Position numbers and translations under genes: made by a program. The notes under the pieces are model-generated. The model made no database searches and was not told where the DNA came from. It saw nothing but the letters and a program-made list of their open reading frames with translations. Of a stretch of DNA of 64,000 nucleotides, positions 43,744-55,284 are shown in pieces. This stretch comes from Fonsecaea monophora (taxonomy: Eukaryota > Ascomycota > Eurotiomycetes > Chaetothyriales > Herpotrichiellaceae): contig NW_019173938.1 in the NCBI RefSeq assembly GCF_001642475.1, forward strand, positions 372,001 to 436,000. The letters run 5' to 3'. Within the stretch, counting starts at the first letter, position 1. Each line of letters begins with the position of its first letter.

Positions 43744-45633
43744 ATGGCCAATCCAACTCACATCCCAGCGAGGGAGAATTCTACCATCGAGTCTCAGGCA
43801 CAAGCAAAAGATCAAGACGCAGCGGCTCCCTTCAGGAAAGACATCACCTCCTATTTCGACATCTCCGGCTTGTCTCATGGCAACGGCACGGCCGACATCA
43901 GTTCTGAGACGCAGCTTCGGCGACATTCGCCCACCACCGCGACAAGGCGTCCGTATTTCAGGTTCTATTCAGACTTTGATGCTCTGCAAAAGTGCTACAC
44001 AACCACACCGCCAAAAGAGACCCGCCCACCGTTGACGCACTCTCTTCGGTTTGAAGTGACACTGTCTCCAAAACCAGGAGCTGACCAATCTCTAGACGCT
44101 TCTTCTCTCCCTTCCTCGCCATGTACCTCTGCACCGTCCGCAGAGACTTCGCCTCCCTGGGGTTCACGTCCGTCAAAAGAGAAGCATTCATATCTCCGAC
44201 ATCGCCCAAAGCTGAGGCGTATTCTGGCGACGTCTCCTTCTTGGGACGTTGGCCTTGAGGGAAGAGAAGCCTCGGCTGGATCTGTGCGACGACTTTCTTC
44301 GACTGCGTCAGAGGCGCAGACGAGTGTTGGCGATATCATTGTTGTCCGAACAGACCAAACCCCATTAACGCCGCCATCAAGGAGTTTTCCCACTACCGAG
44401 ATGCCCACGCCGAGTTCTATAAGGGTGGAAACAGAGTTCCCGGAGCACCGCAGCTCGAGTCACAGCCCACAACGGGGAACGCACTCTCACTCTTCGGAAC
44501 AGCAAAGTCAGACTTCGTCCCGGAGGAGTTCTATGACCCCCAAGGTAGTTCTAGCGACCCCGCTCAAATACATCCGCCAGGCGAGTCCACTCAAACAATC
44601 GAGGACCACAACGAAAACTGAAGCCCCTCAGTCCACTCCGGTAGGTCGGGATCGACGGATGGCAGACCACACCAGCCAGATCAAGAGAAACTATACGTTG
44701 GAAGCACTCGAACTTGTGACGGGGATCTTGCAGGAGATAAAGCTCGCACCACCGAGTTCGCTGTGGCTATCTCAGGTAATAAAGCCCTTGAGATGGAGAA
44801 CATCCTCGAATAAGTCGCCCTCGCATCAAAAGAAAAACGAACCACGAACCATGCAGGGGATTATATCGGAGATCAACGACAATCACAAAGGCAGTGGTGA
44901 ATTGCTCTCTGGGCTTCAATCATATACCTCTAGCCAGATAAATTTGCGTATGGGCAACGTGCCTATGAACACCCCAGATGAGACGGCCACATACAAAATT
45001 AAAAGGAGCCCTAGTGCAGAAACCGAGGAATACTTCAGGGTCGATATCAGTATTAGAGGGGGTACGAGCTATCTCCCAAGTGAAGCTCGTCGAATACACA
45101 CGCCGCCACTTCCAGAGGCAGGATTAGATGGCCGACTGAAGGGGTTTTTCTTCGACTACAATGCGCCGGGGCGGTCTGTGTGCCTACGAGGGACAGAAAC
45201 CCCCGAAGGTGCAGTTGACAGCGTAAGCACCAATCAGGACAGCAGTGGAACCTCGGGTCACAGTCGAACCATGCCGGCCGGTAAGAAGCCAGGGAAGATC
45301 AAGAGCAAGAACAAGCGGATCCTGGCCGGGGATTGGTACGATGTGAAGCTGGCAGAAGTTGACATGAACATCCAGGCGGACAAAGGCGAGATGAACCACG
45401 CTAAACAAGGCGAAAAGAGAGTCAACTCGCCTCAGTGCCTTCACAAAATCCGCAAGAACCAGCGCGATGCCGCCGAGTTCGACCTGACCATCCCCGAGCA
45501 TCTGCCCAACAGTCCACTGTGTCCGCGGCACACCAAGTATTGGCGCGTGGTCAGGGAGCGTGGAAGCCAATTCAGGGGCTGTTGGATGCACGGTCTGGGT
45601 ATTTTTCAAGCAGAGCCTTCACAAAGCAATTAG
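43744..45633 (+). CDS. Hypothetical protein with C-terminal Cys/His motif
   Basis: This is a single exon of 629 aa starting at ATG 43744 (MANPTHIPAR). I do not recognise the family. About 400 residues are Ser/Thr/Pro-rich and probably disordered. A more ordered piece around 310-350 reads YTLEALELVTGILQEIKLAPPSSLWL. The C-terminal 100 residues are basic, then end with SPLCPRHTKYW...RGCWMHGLG, giving C-x2-H-x16-C-x2-H. That spacing could bind zinc (inference). There is no signal peptide or membrane segment. It follows the Zn2Cys6 gene in tandem with 298 bp between them. Confidence 0.7.
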   Translation: MANPTHIPARENSTIESQAQAKDQDAAAPFRKDITSYFDISGLSHGNGTADISSETQLRRHSPTTATRRPYFRFYSDFDALQKCYTTTPPKETRPPLTHSLRFEVTLSPKPGADQSLDASSLPSSPCTSAPSAETSPPWGSRPSKEKHSYLRHRPKLRRILATSPSWDVGLEGREASAGSVRRLSSTASEAQTSVGDIIVVRTDQTPLTPPSRSFPTTEMPTPSSIRVETEFPEHRSSSHSPQRGTHSHSSEQQSQTSSRRSSMTPKVVLATPLKYIRQASPLKQSRTTTKTEAPQSTPVGRDRRMADHTSQIKRNYTLEALELVTGILQEIKLAPPSSLWLSQVIKPLRWRTSSNKSPSHQKKNEPRTMQGIISEINDNHKGSGELLSGLQSYTSSQINLRMGNVPMNTPDETATYKIKRSPSAETEEYFRVDISIRGGTSYLPSEARRIHTPPLPEAGLDGRLKGFFFDYNAPGRSVCLRGTETPEGAVDSVSTNQDSSGTSGHSRTMPAGKKPGKIKSKNKRILAGDWYDVKLAEVDMNIQADKGEMNHAKQGEKRVNSPQCLHKIRKNQRDAAEFDLTIPEHLPNSPLCPRHTKYWRVVRERGSQFRGCWMHGLGIFQAEPSQSN

Positions 45634-46098
45634 CAATCTCAGCGTCTGTTCCTATACCGCCTACGAGCGAGCATGTGCCCGGTAGTCCTAGAATATTCGG
45701 AGCAAAAAATAAAAACCAAGAAAGGATATTTTACTTAGTTACAACTGGATATGCGCGGCGTGACAATGCTTCCCCAAGTCCGATCGGACCGTAGCCAATT
45801 TATCTATTTATCCCGCGCAACTGAATCTGTGCTTTGGAGACACGGAACAAAAGTTCGTTCCAGGCTGCATCACCTTGTACTTGTTGTATATCGAGGGCAG
45901 CCGTTAACTCCCAAGACGCCTGGAGCAGCATGGGGGCGGATTTTGCAGTCGTCGTACTATCCTGGTCATCTACAACCATCTGCCGAAGCCGTCCATGCGC
46001 TTGCTGGCCATCATGCATACGTATCAAGTTAATCCCGTATCCTCAGGCCTTTGCTCGATTTCCGAAAACTAAATACTCCATTCCATGTTGGCTTGCTC
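45634..46098. other. Convergent intergenic region
   Basis: This is the interval between the hypothetical gene and GDI 3' ends. Nothing was recognised. Confidence 0.6.
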
Positions 46099-47795
46099 TT
46101 ACTCCTCAGCCAGAGTCTGGCCCTCCCTCAACCCTTCCACTTTCAATTCCTCTCCCATTGCCCTCTGATAGATGTCTCTGACATTCTCCGTGACGGTCTC
46201 AAAGTGGCTCGATGCGTCAAAGCTGTTGCTGATGAAGATCTGGTCGTTCACGCCACTTTCCAATGGTTGGTATAGAGGGATCGGCGGCCCCATGAATTTC
46301 TCTTCAATGCGGCCAAGTCTCTCGAGTCCCGGCTGCAGCTCAAGGTGATGGTTTGCAGAGGTTTCGGCGATGGTGGAGACGATGGCAATGTAGTATCCTT
46401 TGGGACACACGTTGTGGGCCGAGGATACCATGGCAATGTAGATGTCATGTTTTCGACCAACCTGTGATTGGGGAATGATGAGTTGCAAGGAGTCGGCATC
46501 CCCGGTCTTCTCAAGCGGGTGGTTCAAGATACAGATGGCCTTGAGGAGGTGACCGACCACTTGAACTTTGCCGGGGAAATAGGAGGGGTCACCGAGGATC
46601 ATCTTGGTCTTTGTGGTGAATTTCATGCCTTCTTCATTCTCTTCGCCACGTTCTCGCATAGTTGCTTTGATACCGGCGACTTTGTTGCCATCGTAGAGAA
46701 ACTCGTCCACCGAGGTGTTGAGCATGTACGTACCCCCGTAGATAGCGGAGAGACGGGCAAAGCCTTGTGGGAGCTCCCCTAAGCCGTATAGCGGGTAAAT
46801 GTAGGGTGATTTGCCGTAACGAGCCATCGAGTTGGCGTACAGGCGGATTCTCTCAACGGTCTCCTTAGCCATGCCAGGTGCGTTGATGTACTCGTCAGTC
46901 GAGTAAAGTGCCATAGAGTGACCAATAAAGTCTCGCGTAGAGGGTTCCAGTCCGAACTTGTCATAAACCTCTTTCATGGTGCATTGATTCATGTTCATTC
47001 CTGCGGCAAATGATCAGCTCCCATCCGATATGATTCCATGTTACTTTAATGCCCACCATTGTGTGTTGCCGGGTTGTTCTCCTCAAATGCACCCACCCAC
47101 TCCAGAAATTTCTTTGCCCTTCTCTTCTCGAATAGGCCCATCAGAGGTGAACTTAATGCCTCTGCAGCGGTAGATGGGACTTTCGCCACTGTTGCGCGTG
47201 GACCTGAGCCTTGCTGTACAAAGCTTCCTGCGATCTGTTTGAATTCGAGGTATCGGGTGACATCGGTAGAGACGAGGATGTTTGTGAGTTCGCCATTTGC
47301 CATCAAGAGCTTGGGAACTAGGTCAATGTTCCAGTCGTTGGTGCGGCCGTATTTCTTCCACGGCTCTTCGCCCGGTTTATGGGTTCCGTATCTCTTGAAG
47401 AGCTAGATAGATGGAAGGTCAGACCAGGTTTTCTCTCTCATGGGTGTTTTGTTCTTGCTCACAGCTTCAATGTTGATAGACGCAGCCTCACTGTGTACTC
47501 CTGGTCAGTTGGAATTCCCCTATCATTCTATTCAGGACTGCGATTCGCGTACCCGCCGTAATGGTCGTTACGATCGATGTGGAGGACTTTCTTGCCCTTG
47601 ACGGAAAGGACGCTGTGATCTAATTAGCGGAGAATGCTTCACACGTATGGCTGCGCTGATTCTCACCCAGAGAGCACGCATTCTGTCAAGCCTAAAACAG
47701 GACGAGTCAACAAAAAGGCGGGGTCGGAGGGATGGGCGAAGGTCATTACCTGTGCCTAGGACGATAACATCGTATTCTGGGGCGATCTCTTCCAT
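46099..47795 (-). CDS. gdi1: Rab GDP-dissociation inhibitor
   Basis: The model is complement(join(46099..47000, 47057..47402, 47463..47490, 47553..47612, 47667..47691, 47750..47795)), 468 aa, all in phase. GDI extracts prenylated GDP-bound Rab proteins from membranes and recycles them. The opening YDVIVLGTGLTECVLSGLLS is built from three short exons (46, 25 and 60 nt). HIDRNDHYGGEAASIN, the Rab-binding region NDWNIDLVPKLLMANGEL, and the MNMNQCTMKEVYDKFGL helix (mobile effector loop area) follow. GPPIPLYQPL and FISNSFDASSHFE are C-terminal GDI features. Five of the six exons lie in the first 740 bases, as in many fungal GDI genes. Confidence 0.95.
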
Positions 47796-48195
47796 TGTCG
47801 AAGGGCGTCAAATGAATGTCGAGCGTGACAAATGATTGTGAGAAGGCAGGTATATATGGGGAGAATTGGCAAAAGGTTAAGGGTCGGTGAACAATGTTGT
47901 CGCGCTATCCCACCGCAGGATGTCAGGTCGCTCTTGTCGAAGCGCAGCGAATGAGGTCATGGCTGCCAAGACCTGCTACAGTTTAGACTCGCCGTTGCTT
48001 CCCCATGAAGCCTCAGCCTTGCAAGGGGGAGCTCAGCCTCGTGGCAGGATGCTCATGAACTATGTATGCATACTAGGACAGTCGTGCACAGTTGTGAACA
48101 ACCTAGTTAGGGGCTCATTGCGCCACTTTCACTTGCTAGGCTGGAGAAGTGATCGTTTGTTACAATAGCCATCTAGCCCCTTTCCGCGTGGAGTA
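47796..48195. promoter_or_regulatory. Intergenic region with TATA element for gdi1
   Basis: This 400 bp interval lies between gdi1 and the decarboxylase 3' end. A TATATA element at 47851-47857 (reads TATATA on the minus strand too) sits 56 bp upstream of the gdi1 ATG. Confidence 0.5.
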
Positions 48196-50210
48196 TCAGG
48201 AAGCCGCACTCAGCTTCTCTGCCTCGCGCTTCATCCGCGCTCTAGAAATGGCAATTTGCTCTGTCAATCTCCACGGATAATCAAATGTGTCCATGAATAT
48301 CTCACACAGCTAGAGAGCCATTAGTCCGAAAACATGCCAGCAACGTCCAGGGGCAAGACATACCTGAATACTGTTCCCACTTGCGAAATCATCGTCGCTC
48401 AAGACTGCCTCAAGCTCTTCGACTGTCTTCGTAGCGCGACTCTTTGCCTTGACACCATTATCTTCTCTTGCTCCGAAGAAATCAAGCATCTTCTGGTAGT
48501 CCCACATCATGCTCACGTCGTTGTAACCCTGCTTTGGTCCGTGGATTGCTCTCTCAATGGCATATCCGTTGTTGTTGATGACAAAGATGATGGGTTTGAA
48601 GCCGTAACGGATGTAGGAGCCTATCTCTTGCACCGTCATCTGGAGACTTCCCTCGCCGACGATCAAGACAATACGTCCGGGAGCATTGAGCTCCTTTACC
48701 GCGACCATTGCGCCAAGGCAGGCACCGACCGTGAATCCGATCGATGACCAGAAAGTCTGCGTGATATACTTGATATTGGGTGGGAAAGTGGCATCTGGCA
48801 TCCCGAATTGAGCTGTCCCAGACTCTACCAAAAGAATATCGTCGCTTCTCAAGAACCGACCGAGTCGTTGCCAGACGTACGATTGTTTTATCTCTCCGGA
48901 CTTCAAATCATTCAGTATGGGTGTCTTGATCCTCGGGGCTTTGGTGGGGCGTGGAAGGTCATATTTCTGAGGGTTTGCCTTCAGTTCTGAGACGATCTTT
49001 TTCAGGATCGGCAGAAAATGAACGCCACCAAAGTTCTGGGTTTTGACCTGGCAAGAGTCGTGTCCAAGGAGCACAAGATGCTCGTCCTTGATTTCCCGTG
49101 TGAAACCCCCGGTGTTGGAATCCGAGAGAAGTGGCCCAAGATTTAGGACGAGATCGGAGGACTCGATACCCTCAGCCACCCCGGGAAAGGACACTAACCA
49201 TAGGTCAGTGGATATGAAGGAGCCGCCTACAGACTACTAACCTTTGCCATTGTACAGTCCGCTGTAATAAGGGAGAGTTTCGTCGATGACTCCTTTGGAC
49301 AATGGTGTAGAGTAACAGGGAAACTGGGTGAGCTCGGCAAGCTCTCTGGTCAATTCCCGACCGCCGTGGCGGACAGTGAGCACATCGGCCAAGATCACTG
49401 GGTTTGAGGCTTCCTTGATTAGAGAGAGAACATCGCTGACAATCTGAGCTTCAATCTTGCCGTCCTTGTTTTGTACAGTCAGGTCCAGCGGTGTGTCCAG
49501 TCGCTTTGCGTCCAGTTGCACCGCCACGGCATCGACAGGGACGTAGATATAGACCGGAAGTCGACTCCGTACGCAGGCGACAATGGTTCGGTCAATCTCC
49601 TCAGCCATCGTCTTGTCATCCATCAGATAGGCATGTGTCTCCCTGATGGGTGCTGCCATATGAATGTAGGTCGCGTGATCCATGTTGGCTTTCATGGTGT
49701 GATGCAGCATTGCTCGGGCCTTTTGCAGCGATCGTGCCGGCATTCCCACGATGTGAATCATGCCTGCATGCTCTGCGTAGCTATTTGCCCCATCACAGCA
49801 TGTGTCAGTATTTGTCAAGATATAGTAACTGGCAGACGACAAAGCCCCATCATGGTCAAGAACAAACTTACGCTCCAGCCACCCCATTCATCGCAGATAG
49901 CTCCCCTACGGCGTATGTCGTGACCAGCACAGCCGGCGAACCTTTGATCCTAGTGTAGCCATCAGCAGCATACGCGCCGTTGAGTTCGTTGCAGCAGCCA
50001 ATCCATTTCAACCCCGAGACGTTGTAGATTTCATCGAGAAGAGTGACTGCGGCGACACCGAATCAGAGTGACATCCTTGCACAAATGTTAGCCAGGGTAG
50101 AACTGGCACTGACGGTTAAAATCCCCTGGGACGCCTAGGATATGTTCTGTGCCGAGTTGCTTGATTCTCTGAAAGAGGTACTGGCCCATACATATGGTAG
50201 GCGCAGACAT
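48196..50210 (-). CDS. ThDP-dependent 2-oxoacid decarboxylase (pyruvate/indolepyruvate type)
   Basis: The model is complement(join(48196..48309, 48364..49193, 49242..49780, 49872..50046, 50114..50210)), 584 aa. It belongs to the pyruvate decarboxylase family. Catalytic Glu53 lies in CCNELNGAYAADGY, and His117/His118 lie in MLHHT. The ThDP/Mg motif is GEGS (440-443) followed by INNNG (466-470). The metal-ligand Asp of GDGS is thus Glu, a conservative change. It converts a 2-oxoacid to aldehyde plus CO2. Substrate preference (pyruvate, indolepyruvate or phenylpyruvate) is not readable. It is upstream of, and co-oriented with, an SDR that could reduce an aldehyde or ketone product, but no operon logic applies in fungi. 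Confidence 0.92.
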
Positions 50211-50821
50211 GATGGTGGTGGTGAAGTCAGTTGCAGGCTGATGTGAGAAGAACCAGAGCAGTCAACAACATATATGGAATAGACTTTGTGACGCTTTTCG
50301 GGAGTATCGTTGGGGGAATTTATACTCTCGCTAAATGATGACGATCACAATAGTTGAACTGTGAGGGAGTCTACGGCAAGGGCAAGGGCGTGCACGGGAG
50401 TTGTCCATGTCAAGAGGCTGAGAGAAGATGTTACGGCCGAGGCTGTGGGGAAAGTGGGAATTCTGCGATCCATGCGCTTATTCACGGATGGTTGTGTGGA
50501 AAGACGGAGTTGTTGCGGGGAGTTTTCTCTGTCCTACTTGGTGTGGTAAGCGATGTTTGTGTCTTACAGACACCTCGTTTGGTGTCACTGTCGGATCCAT
50601 GCTTCTACTTCACACGGTGTTTTGTTGGCGCTCAGTTCGGCCCGAAGGTAAGAGTCAAAGGTTTCTAGACTATGTATCCAGTGCTTTTCCATTTGCCTCA
50701 GCTATCAAGCAGTGTCCGAGGATTCGGCGAAAGACTCCCTATGATGCTGCAAGGGTATCTACGGATTTCGTCCTCTTTGGAATTCGGGAGTCCAAGGGCC
50801 GAAGCCATTCAATTGTTGTCT
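50211..50821. promoter_or_regulatory. Promoter region of the 2-oxoacid decarboxylase
   Basis: This 611 bp interval shows a TATAAA (minus strand, 50319-50324) 109 bp upstream of the decarboxylase ATG. Plus-strand ORFs at 50354-50856 overlap one another and resemble nothing. Confidence 0.5.
50319..50324 (-). promoter_or_regulatory. TATA box of the decarboxylase gene
   Basis: TATAAA on the minus strand lies 109 bp from the start codon. Confidence 0.5.
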
Positions 50822-51640
50822 TTATGGGAATGCAATCCCTCCATCCACATGGATAACCTGGCCGGTGATATACGAGGCCGCTGGGCTCGCCATGAACAGG
50901 ACCGTTTCCGCGATCTCTTTGGGTGTGCCTTCTCTCTTGATGTGCTGATTGTTCCTCAGCCTCGCACCAATCGGAGTGCCTTCCATGGACAGATCAGTGG
51001 CAGTCGGGCCGGGAGACACCACGTTGGCCGTGATACCCTTGGGCCCCAACTCTTCTGAAATAGCCACGGTCATCGAGGTCAGAGCCCCTTTGGACGCACA
51101 GTAGACGGGCAGCATCCATGAACCAAGTCGTGAAATGATGCTTCCAATGTTGATGATGCGTCCGCCAGTCGTCATGTACGGCAGCGCTGCCTGAATGAGA
51201 ACGAATGGGCCTCGTACATTGATACGGAACACCGGGTCCCACTCGTCGAATCCTACAGATGCGATGCCCTGGATGTTCGGCGTGGCGAAGCCAGCATTGT
51301 TGACGATGATGTCGATGGTTTTGGTGTTGAACTCCTTCAGGGCAGCGTTGACCAGAGTGCTGCCAAAGTCGGCGCTCGATGCATCGGCTTTGACTGCGGC
51401 AGACTGAACGCCCAGACTCTTGATTTTGGCCACGACTTCCTCTGCTGGTCCGGCCGAGCTGTTGTAATGGATCAAGACCTGAGTTTGCAGTGTCAGCGCA
51501 GGCTGTGTTCAGAACGATATCGACAAGCATACATTGGCACCGTGTTCAGCGAGCGCAATTGCAGACGCCGCCCCAATTCCATTCGGCTTGCCTGCACCTG
51601 TGACGATGGCAGTCTTGCCCTTGAGGTATTGTTGTTCCAT
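50822..51640 (-). CDS. Short-chain dehydrogenase/reductase (classical SDR)
   Basis: The model is complement(join(50822..51478, 51533..51640)), 254 aa, the usual classical SDR length. The cofactor site is TGAGKPNGIG (14-23). IIVNNAGFATP, INIGSIIS (catalytic Ser region), YCASKGALTSM (Tyr/Lys pair) and VSPGPTATDLS follow. The C-terminus ASYITGQVIHVDGGIAFP is the standard FabG-like ending. It uses NAD(P)H; the substrate is unknown. The single intron lies after GAN, before VLIHYNSS. The His-Tyr after the second strand instead of a basic residue does not settle NAD versus NADP. The gene is divergent from the epimerase-like gene at 52447. Confidence 0.9.
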
Positions 51641-52446
51641 AGCGTGTTAGTTAGGTCTAACGAGATAGAATCTGTCACAAGGAATTTCTGAAAGTAGAGG
51701 GCTGGTGTGTCAATAGTGAAGCAAACAAGACGAACACAGACCGTGTGAAATGTCCCTTTTAATATCTGAATCCCAGTGTGTGAGTCTTGGAATCGAATAC
51801 GAACCCCGCTTCTTCTCAGCAGAACTTTGTTTGTGGATGCGGTCATTGTCAATGCATCGCATCCCCTTGCATTACAGAGCATCTACACCCAGACCGGAGC
51901 CTCGCAGTTTGCTCTTATTCCCACGCTCCGCCGCCCTGATAGACCGCTGACTGATGACTGATGGTGGAGGCAGTCAAGGTTTCGTCTGGGAGGATCCCGA
52001 CGGGGCAAGACGAACAGCGAAAGCCAATCCGATCCCTCGAGCATTTTCTCAAAACGATCTCATCTGCGACGCCACCAGATGCTCTCCAGAACGATTACCT
52101 GATCACGGCCCGCAGCCTCAGCCTCCATTGGGTCGCTCGCTCGGTTAGAAGAAACCTCATGAGCCTCGTCGGAGCACCCATCTTCTTGAAAAAACTCAAG
52201 CATAGGGACAAGCCTTCTATGACGGACTGCGGATTATTCAGAGTGACAATGGATGAATTACCAACCTTTCGTCGCTGTCGACTCGATGAGCGCCAACTCG
52301 ACCATGACGGTTCTTGTTGTCCAGTGGGTATATTATGGGGTTCTGCACGCACAGGACGGTGTCAAGGAGGCTCTGTCAAAAGCAATCACTTGCAAAAGGA
52401 AACATTTCACCTGATCAAGACTACCTAGAACTGGTCGATTCACAAC
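51641..52446. promoter_or_regulatory. Divergent intergenic region SDR / epimerase-like
   Basis: This 806 bp interval holds both promoters. A 155-codon plus-strand ORF (51961-52428) ends 18 bp before the next ATG, shows no family resemblance and is taken as chance. Confidence 0.5.
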
Positions 52447-53589
52447 ATGCCGTCCGTACTTCTTTTCGGGGCTACCGGCCTCATTGGATGTGAGTCCATG
52501 TCACCAGGCTTGAAAGACAGTGCTAACCGAAACCCAGCTCGTTTGGCCATCGATCTCAAGAAGACACTCCCTGAGTGGCCGCTGACAGTATTCGTGCGCA
52601 ACTCCAATGTCGACGAGTGGTTCAAAACCACCGCCAATGTTGATCGAATCGTCTATGGGACAATCTCCGACACCGAGCTGGTGCGGTCTCTGAGCAAAGA
52701 ACATGACATCGTCATCAACGCCATTACTTCCTTCGACGGCGACTTTGTCAAGAACATCATCGCAGGCATGGAAGAGAGACCCGAGCAATCCAAGGGCACC
52801 TTGGTCCATATCTCCGGCACGGGCAATTTTATCGATCATGGCACGACCGGAAGTTTCAATCCCGACGGCAAAGTTTGGAATGTTCGTCTCGGTCTCCAGT
52901 GACCACCTAGGAATGAACCTGATTCTGACATGACACGTAGGACGACAACGAAGACGACATCCGAAAGATTGTTCCGAGCATGTTCAACGGTCCCACAGAT
53001 GTCCCGTAAGCCGTTCCGGAGCCCCGTCTATTGGTCTCCCCAAGTACTGATCTGGACCAGGGTGCTCGAGGCAGGAGAACGCGGAAAGATCATCACCTAC
53101 ATTGTGTGCTTTGCCATGACCTACGGCCCCAACATTGGGCCTGCGCCAAACCTGGGGGTCGCCTACAATCTGTTGACTTCGAACGCAAAGAAGCAAGGAT
53201 ACGTCCCATATGTCGGTGATGGTTCGGCCGTGGCTAGTTTGATCCATGTCGGGGATGGCGTTCCTTTCCTCACGAAGATCGTCGGGATCGCTGGCATGCA
53301 GAAGCCCACAGGTAGCGCCTACTCCAGGTACTATATCCTCCATGGCGAGAGGGTCGCCTGGAAGGACTTGAGTTCTGAATTGGCCAAGGTCCTGCATGCC
53401 AAGGGTGTCGTGGCTTCGCCAGAGCCCAAAGCCGTGCCCTCCGCTGATGCTGGGGCAGGGGAGATCGGCGCGCTGATAGCGTCGAACATGCTGGTGAAGG
53501 GAGATCGTGCCGCCAGGCTGGGTTTCAAGGCCACGCATCCGTCGGTCTTGGTGCAATTGCATGAGGATCTCGGAGCCCAGAACTTCTAG
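52447..53589 (+). CDS. NAD(P)-binding epimerase/NmrA-like Rossmann protein
   Basis: The model is join(52447..52489, 52538..52881, 52941..53005, 53061..53589), 326 aa, all in phase. The N-terminus VLLFGATGLIGS is the GxxGxxG dinucleotide site of extended or atypical SDRs, completed across intron 1. LVHISGTGNFIDHG, then CFAMTYGPNIGP, correspond to the middle strands of nucleoside-diphosphate-sugar epimerase-like proteins. A canonical YxxxK is not obvious, so it may be a redox sensor or atypical reductase rather than an epimerase. The later segment SLIHVGDGVPFLTKIVG fits the substrate domain. The role is unknown. Confidence 0.8.
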
Positions 53590-53977
53590 ACGTCAGCCTG
53601 TCGATCAAATAGGTATTGTTTCTCTGAAGAATTCGCTTCCGTGGTCTTTGTAGACCCTCGCTCTGCACAAGTGTGATCTGCCAATATCTTTTCAGTGGGA
53701 TAGTGGGTCTAGTGGCTTGAGATAGATTGATTCGGCGTTGTAGGGATTTGATCCGTTCACGGAAATAATGGAGCCTCTGGATAGACGAAGAATGCGAGAC
53801 TTATAGGAAAGCTTTGAGATATCCAAGGTTTAAGGTATACACGCTGTCACAGAGGATCGAAAAATCCTTGCTCTTCAGCCACCAGTCGTTGGGGCTCGCA
53901 GACCCTGAGCTGTTTGTCCGGTAGAGCTACTTTATACAGAAAGGGGTTCGGTAGGTCAGACTCGTCCTGACTTGATA
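53590..53977. other. Convergent intergenic region
   Basis: This 388 bp interval between the epimerase-like and uL29m 3' ends shows no gene. Confidence 0.6.
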
Positions 53978-55008
53978 TCACCGTCGTTGTGGCATCGATT
54001 CCATCTGATCCAATGAGTTGTCATCCTCCAGAACAGACTGTGGTTCTCCAAGAATGTCGGCCACTTCTCTCTGTCCAACTAACGTTCGAGCTTGATTGTA
54101 TGACAACTGGCGGTCGACCAGGACTTCTCTGATAAGGCTCATCGTTTCCCGTACCTGTTAAGATCATGTTGTCAGCTTTTTCCACTCGCCAAAGAGTTGG
54201 TGAGTCAAATTGAGCGTGACATAGTCTGATATCAGATAACTTTCCAGTAATATTCGAATCATGACCAACAGGATTAAGCAGTCCTAGAGGCCAGAGTTTC
54301 ATATCGGCGAGTGAAAGGATGAGGTTCATCATTGTGACTTAGCCAGGAGGGGTGAATCACTTACAACAGCCACTCTCTCCTCACTTTCCACTTCACCATA
54401 ACCTGCCCTCAGACGTTGTCTTTCTTTTTCTCGAGTCAGAGTTCGATTCTGTTCCTTCACACACACCCAGTAGAGTTTATGGAGATCCTCGAAAGATTTT
54501 ACGGATAGCTCCTTGTACGTCCAAGCCCGTCCTGTTTTCGTACAGCAATAGTCAGCCCACGTTGTTTTTACTCACGCCGTAGCGGCCAAGGAGGAACCTG
54601 CATACCATGGCTCGATTCATCATCTGGTGCAAGCAGTGCCTGCTTGGACTTGTCGAAAAATCCCCAGAGCCCATGATCGGCAGATTCTGTATATTCTGCC
54701 GCCGTTCCTCTGTGATCTCGTGCTACAGGCACTGGAAGAGGGTATTTCCAGAGCCCTCGCATACTCCTGGGTCCAGTCCTTCGAATAGCGGAGACACCTC
54801 TTTTCTTGTTCCGATCAATTTTAGGACGTGCATGTAGTGCCCAGTTTGTGTGGCTTTTCTTCTCCTCCTTTTGTGTCGCATATGATCGAATGATAGGCGT
54901 TGATGAGGTTGCTGTGATGGTGGATGGTCTCGCGAAGGCTGGCGCCAGGAACAGTGGGATCTTTGTCACTGACGGAGGCCGCCCGATTGTCCTAGGGATT
55001 GATGCCAT
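53978..55008 (-). CDS. mrpl4: Mitochondrial large-subunit ribosomal protein uL29m (MRP-L47 family)
   Basis: The model is complement(join(53978..54154, 54365..54531, 54606..55008)), 248 aa. The first 60 residues (MASIPRTIGRPPSVTK...) are basic and hydroxyl-rich, as expected for import into mitochondria. The family core follows: DHGLWGFF, then GRAWTYKELSVKSFEDLHKLYWVC and LTREKERQRLR across exon 2. It continues as VRETMSLIREVLVDRQLSYN in exon 3. This is the L29 three-helix motif of mitoribosomes near the exit tunnel. A longer in-frame start upstream uses only a non-ATG codon, so ATG 55008 was chosen. The gene is divergent from SMC2 over 276 bp. Confidence 0.92.
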
Positions 55009-55284
55009 CTTTGGCTCACAAGAGTCTTTAGGAATTCGCAAGGTGACGCAAAATCCGGAGATTATAGCTCTGCTTGAGGCATGGTTGGGGCGAAGCTCCT
55101 CGAGTTTCGCAGTTGGAAAAACTGCGCCAAGATCAACTCGCTAGACCTTCCACAAGCCGCCTGCTCAACTAACCAGTTCGAGACATGTCAACAAACTGAC
55201 TATGTCAATCGGTAGGCAAAGATTGTTCGTGCGCCTGAACGTGTTCTGAGAGGATTCACCGCATTGACTGCGTGATTCGGCATC

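Noticed and set aside
51961..52428. 155-codon plus-strand ORF just upstream of the epimerase-like gene
   Set aside because: No recognisable motif, it ends 18 bp before the next start codon, and it lies in a divergent promoter region; chance ORF is more likely.
48196..53589. Secondary-metabolite gene cluster
   Set aside because: No polyketide synthase, NRPS, terpene cyclase, P450 or dedicated transporter is nearby; only three general enzymes.
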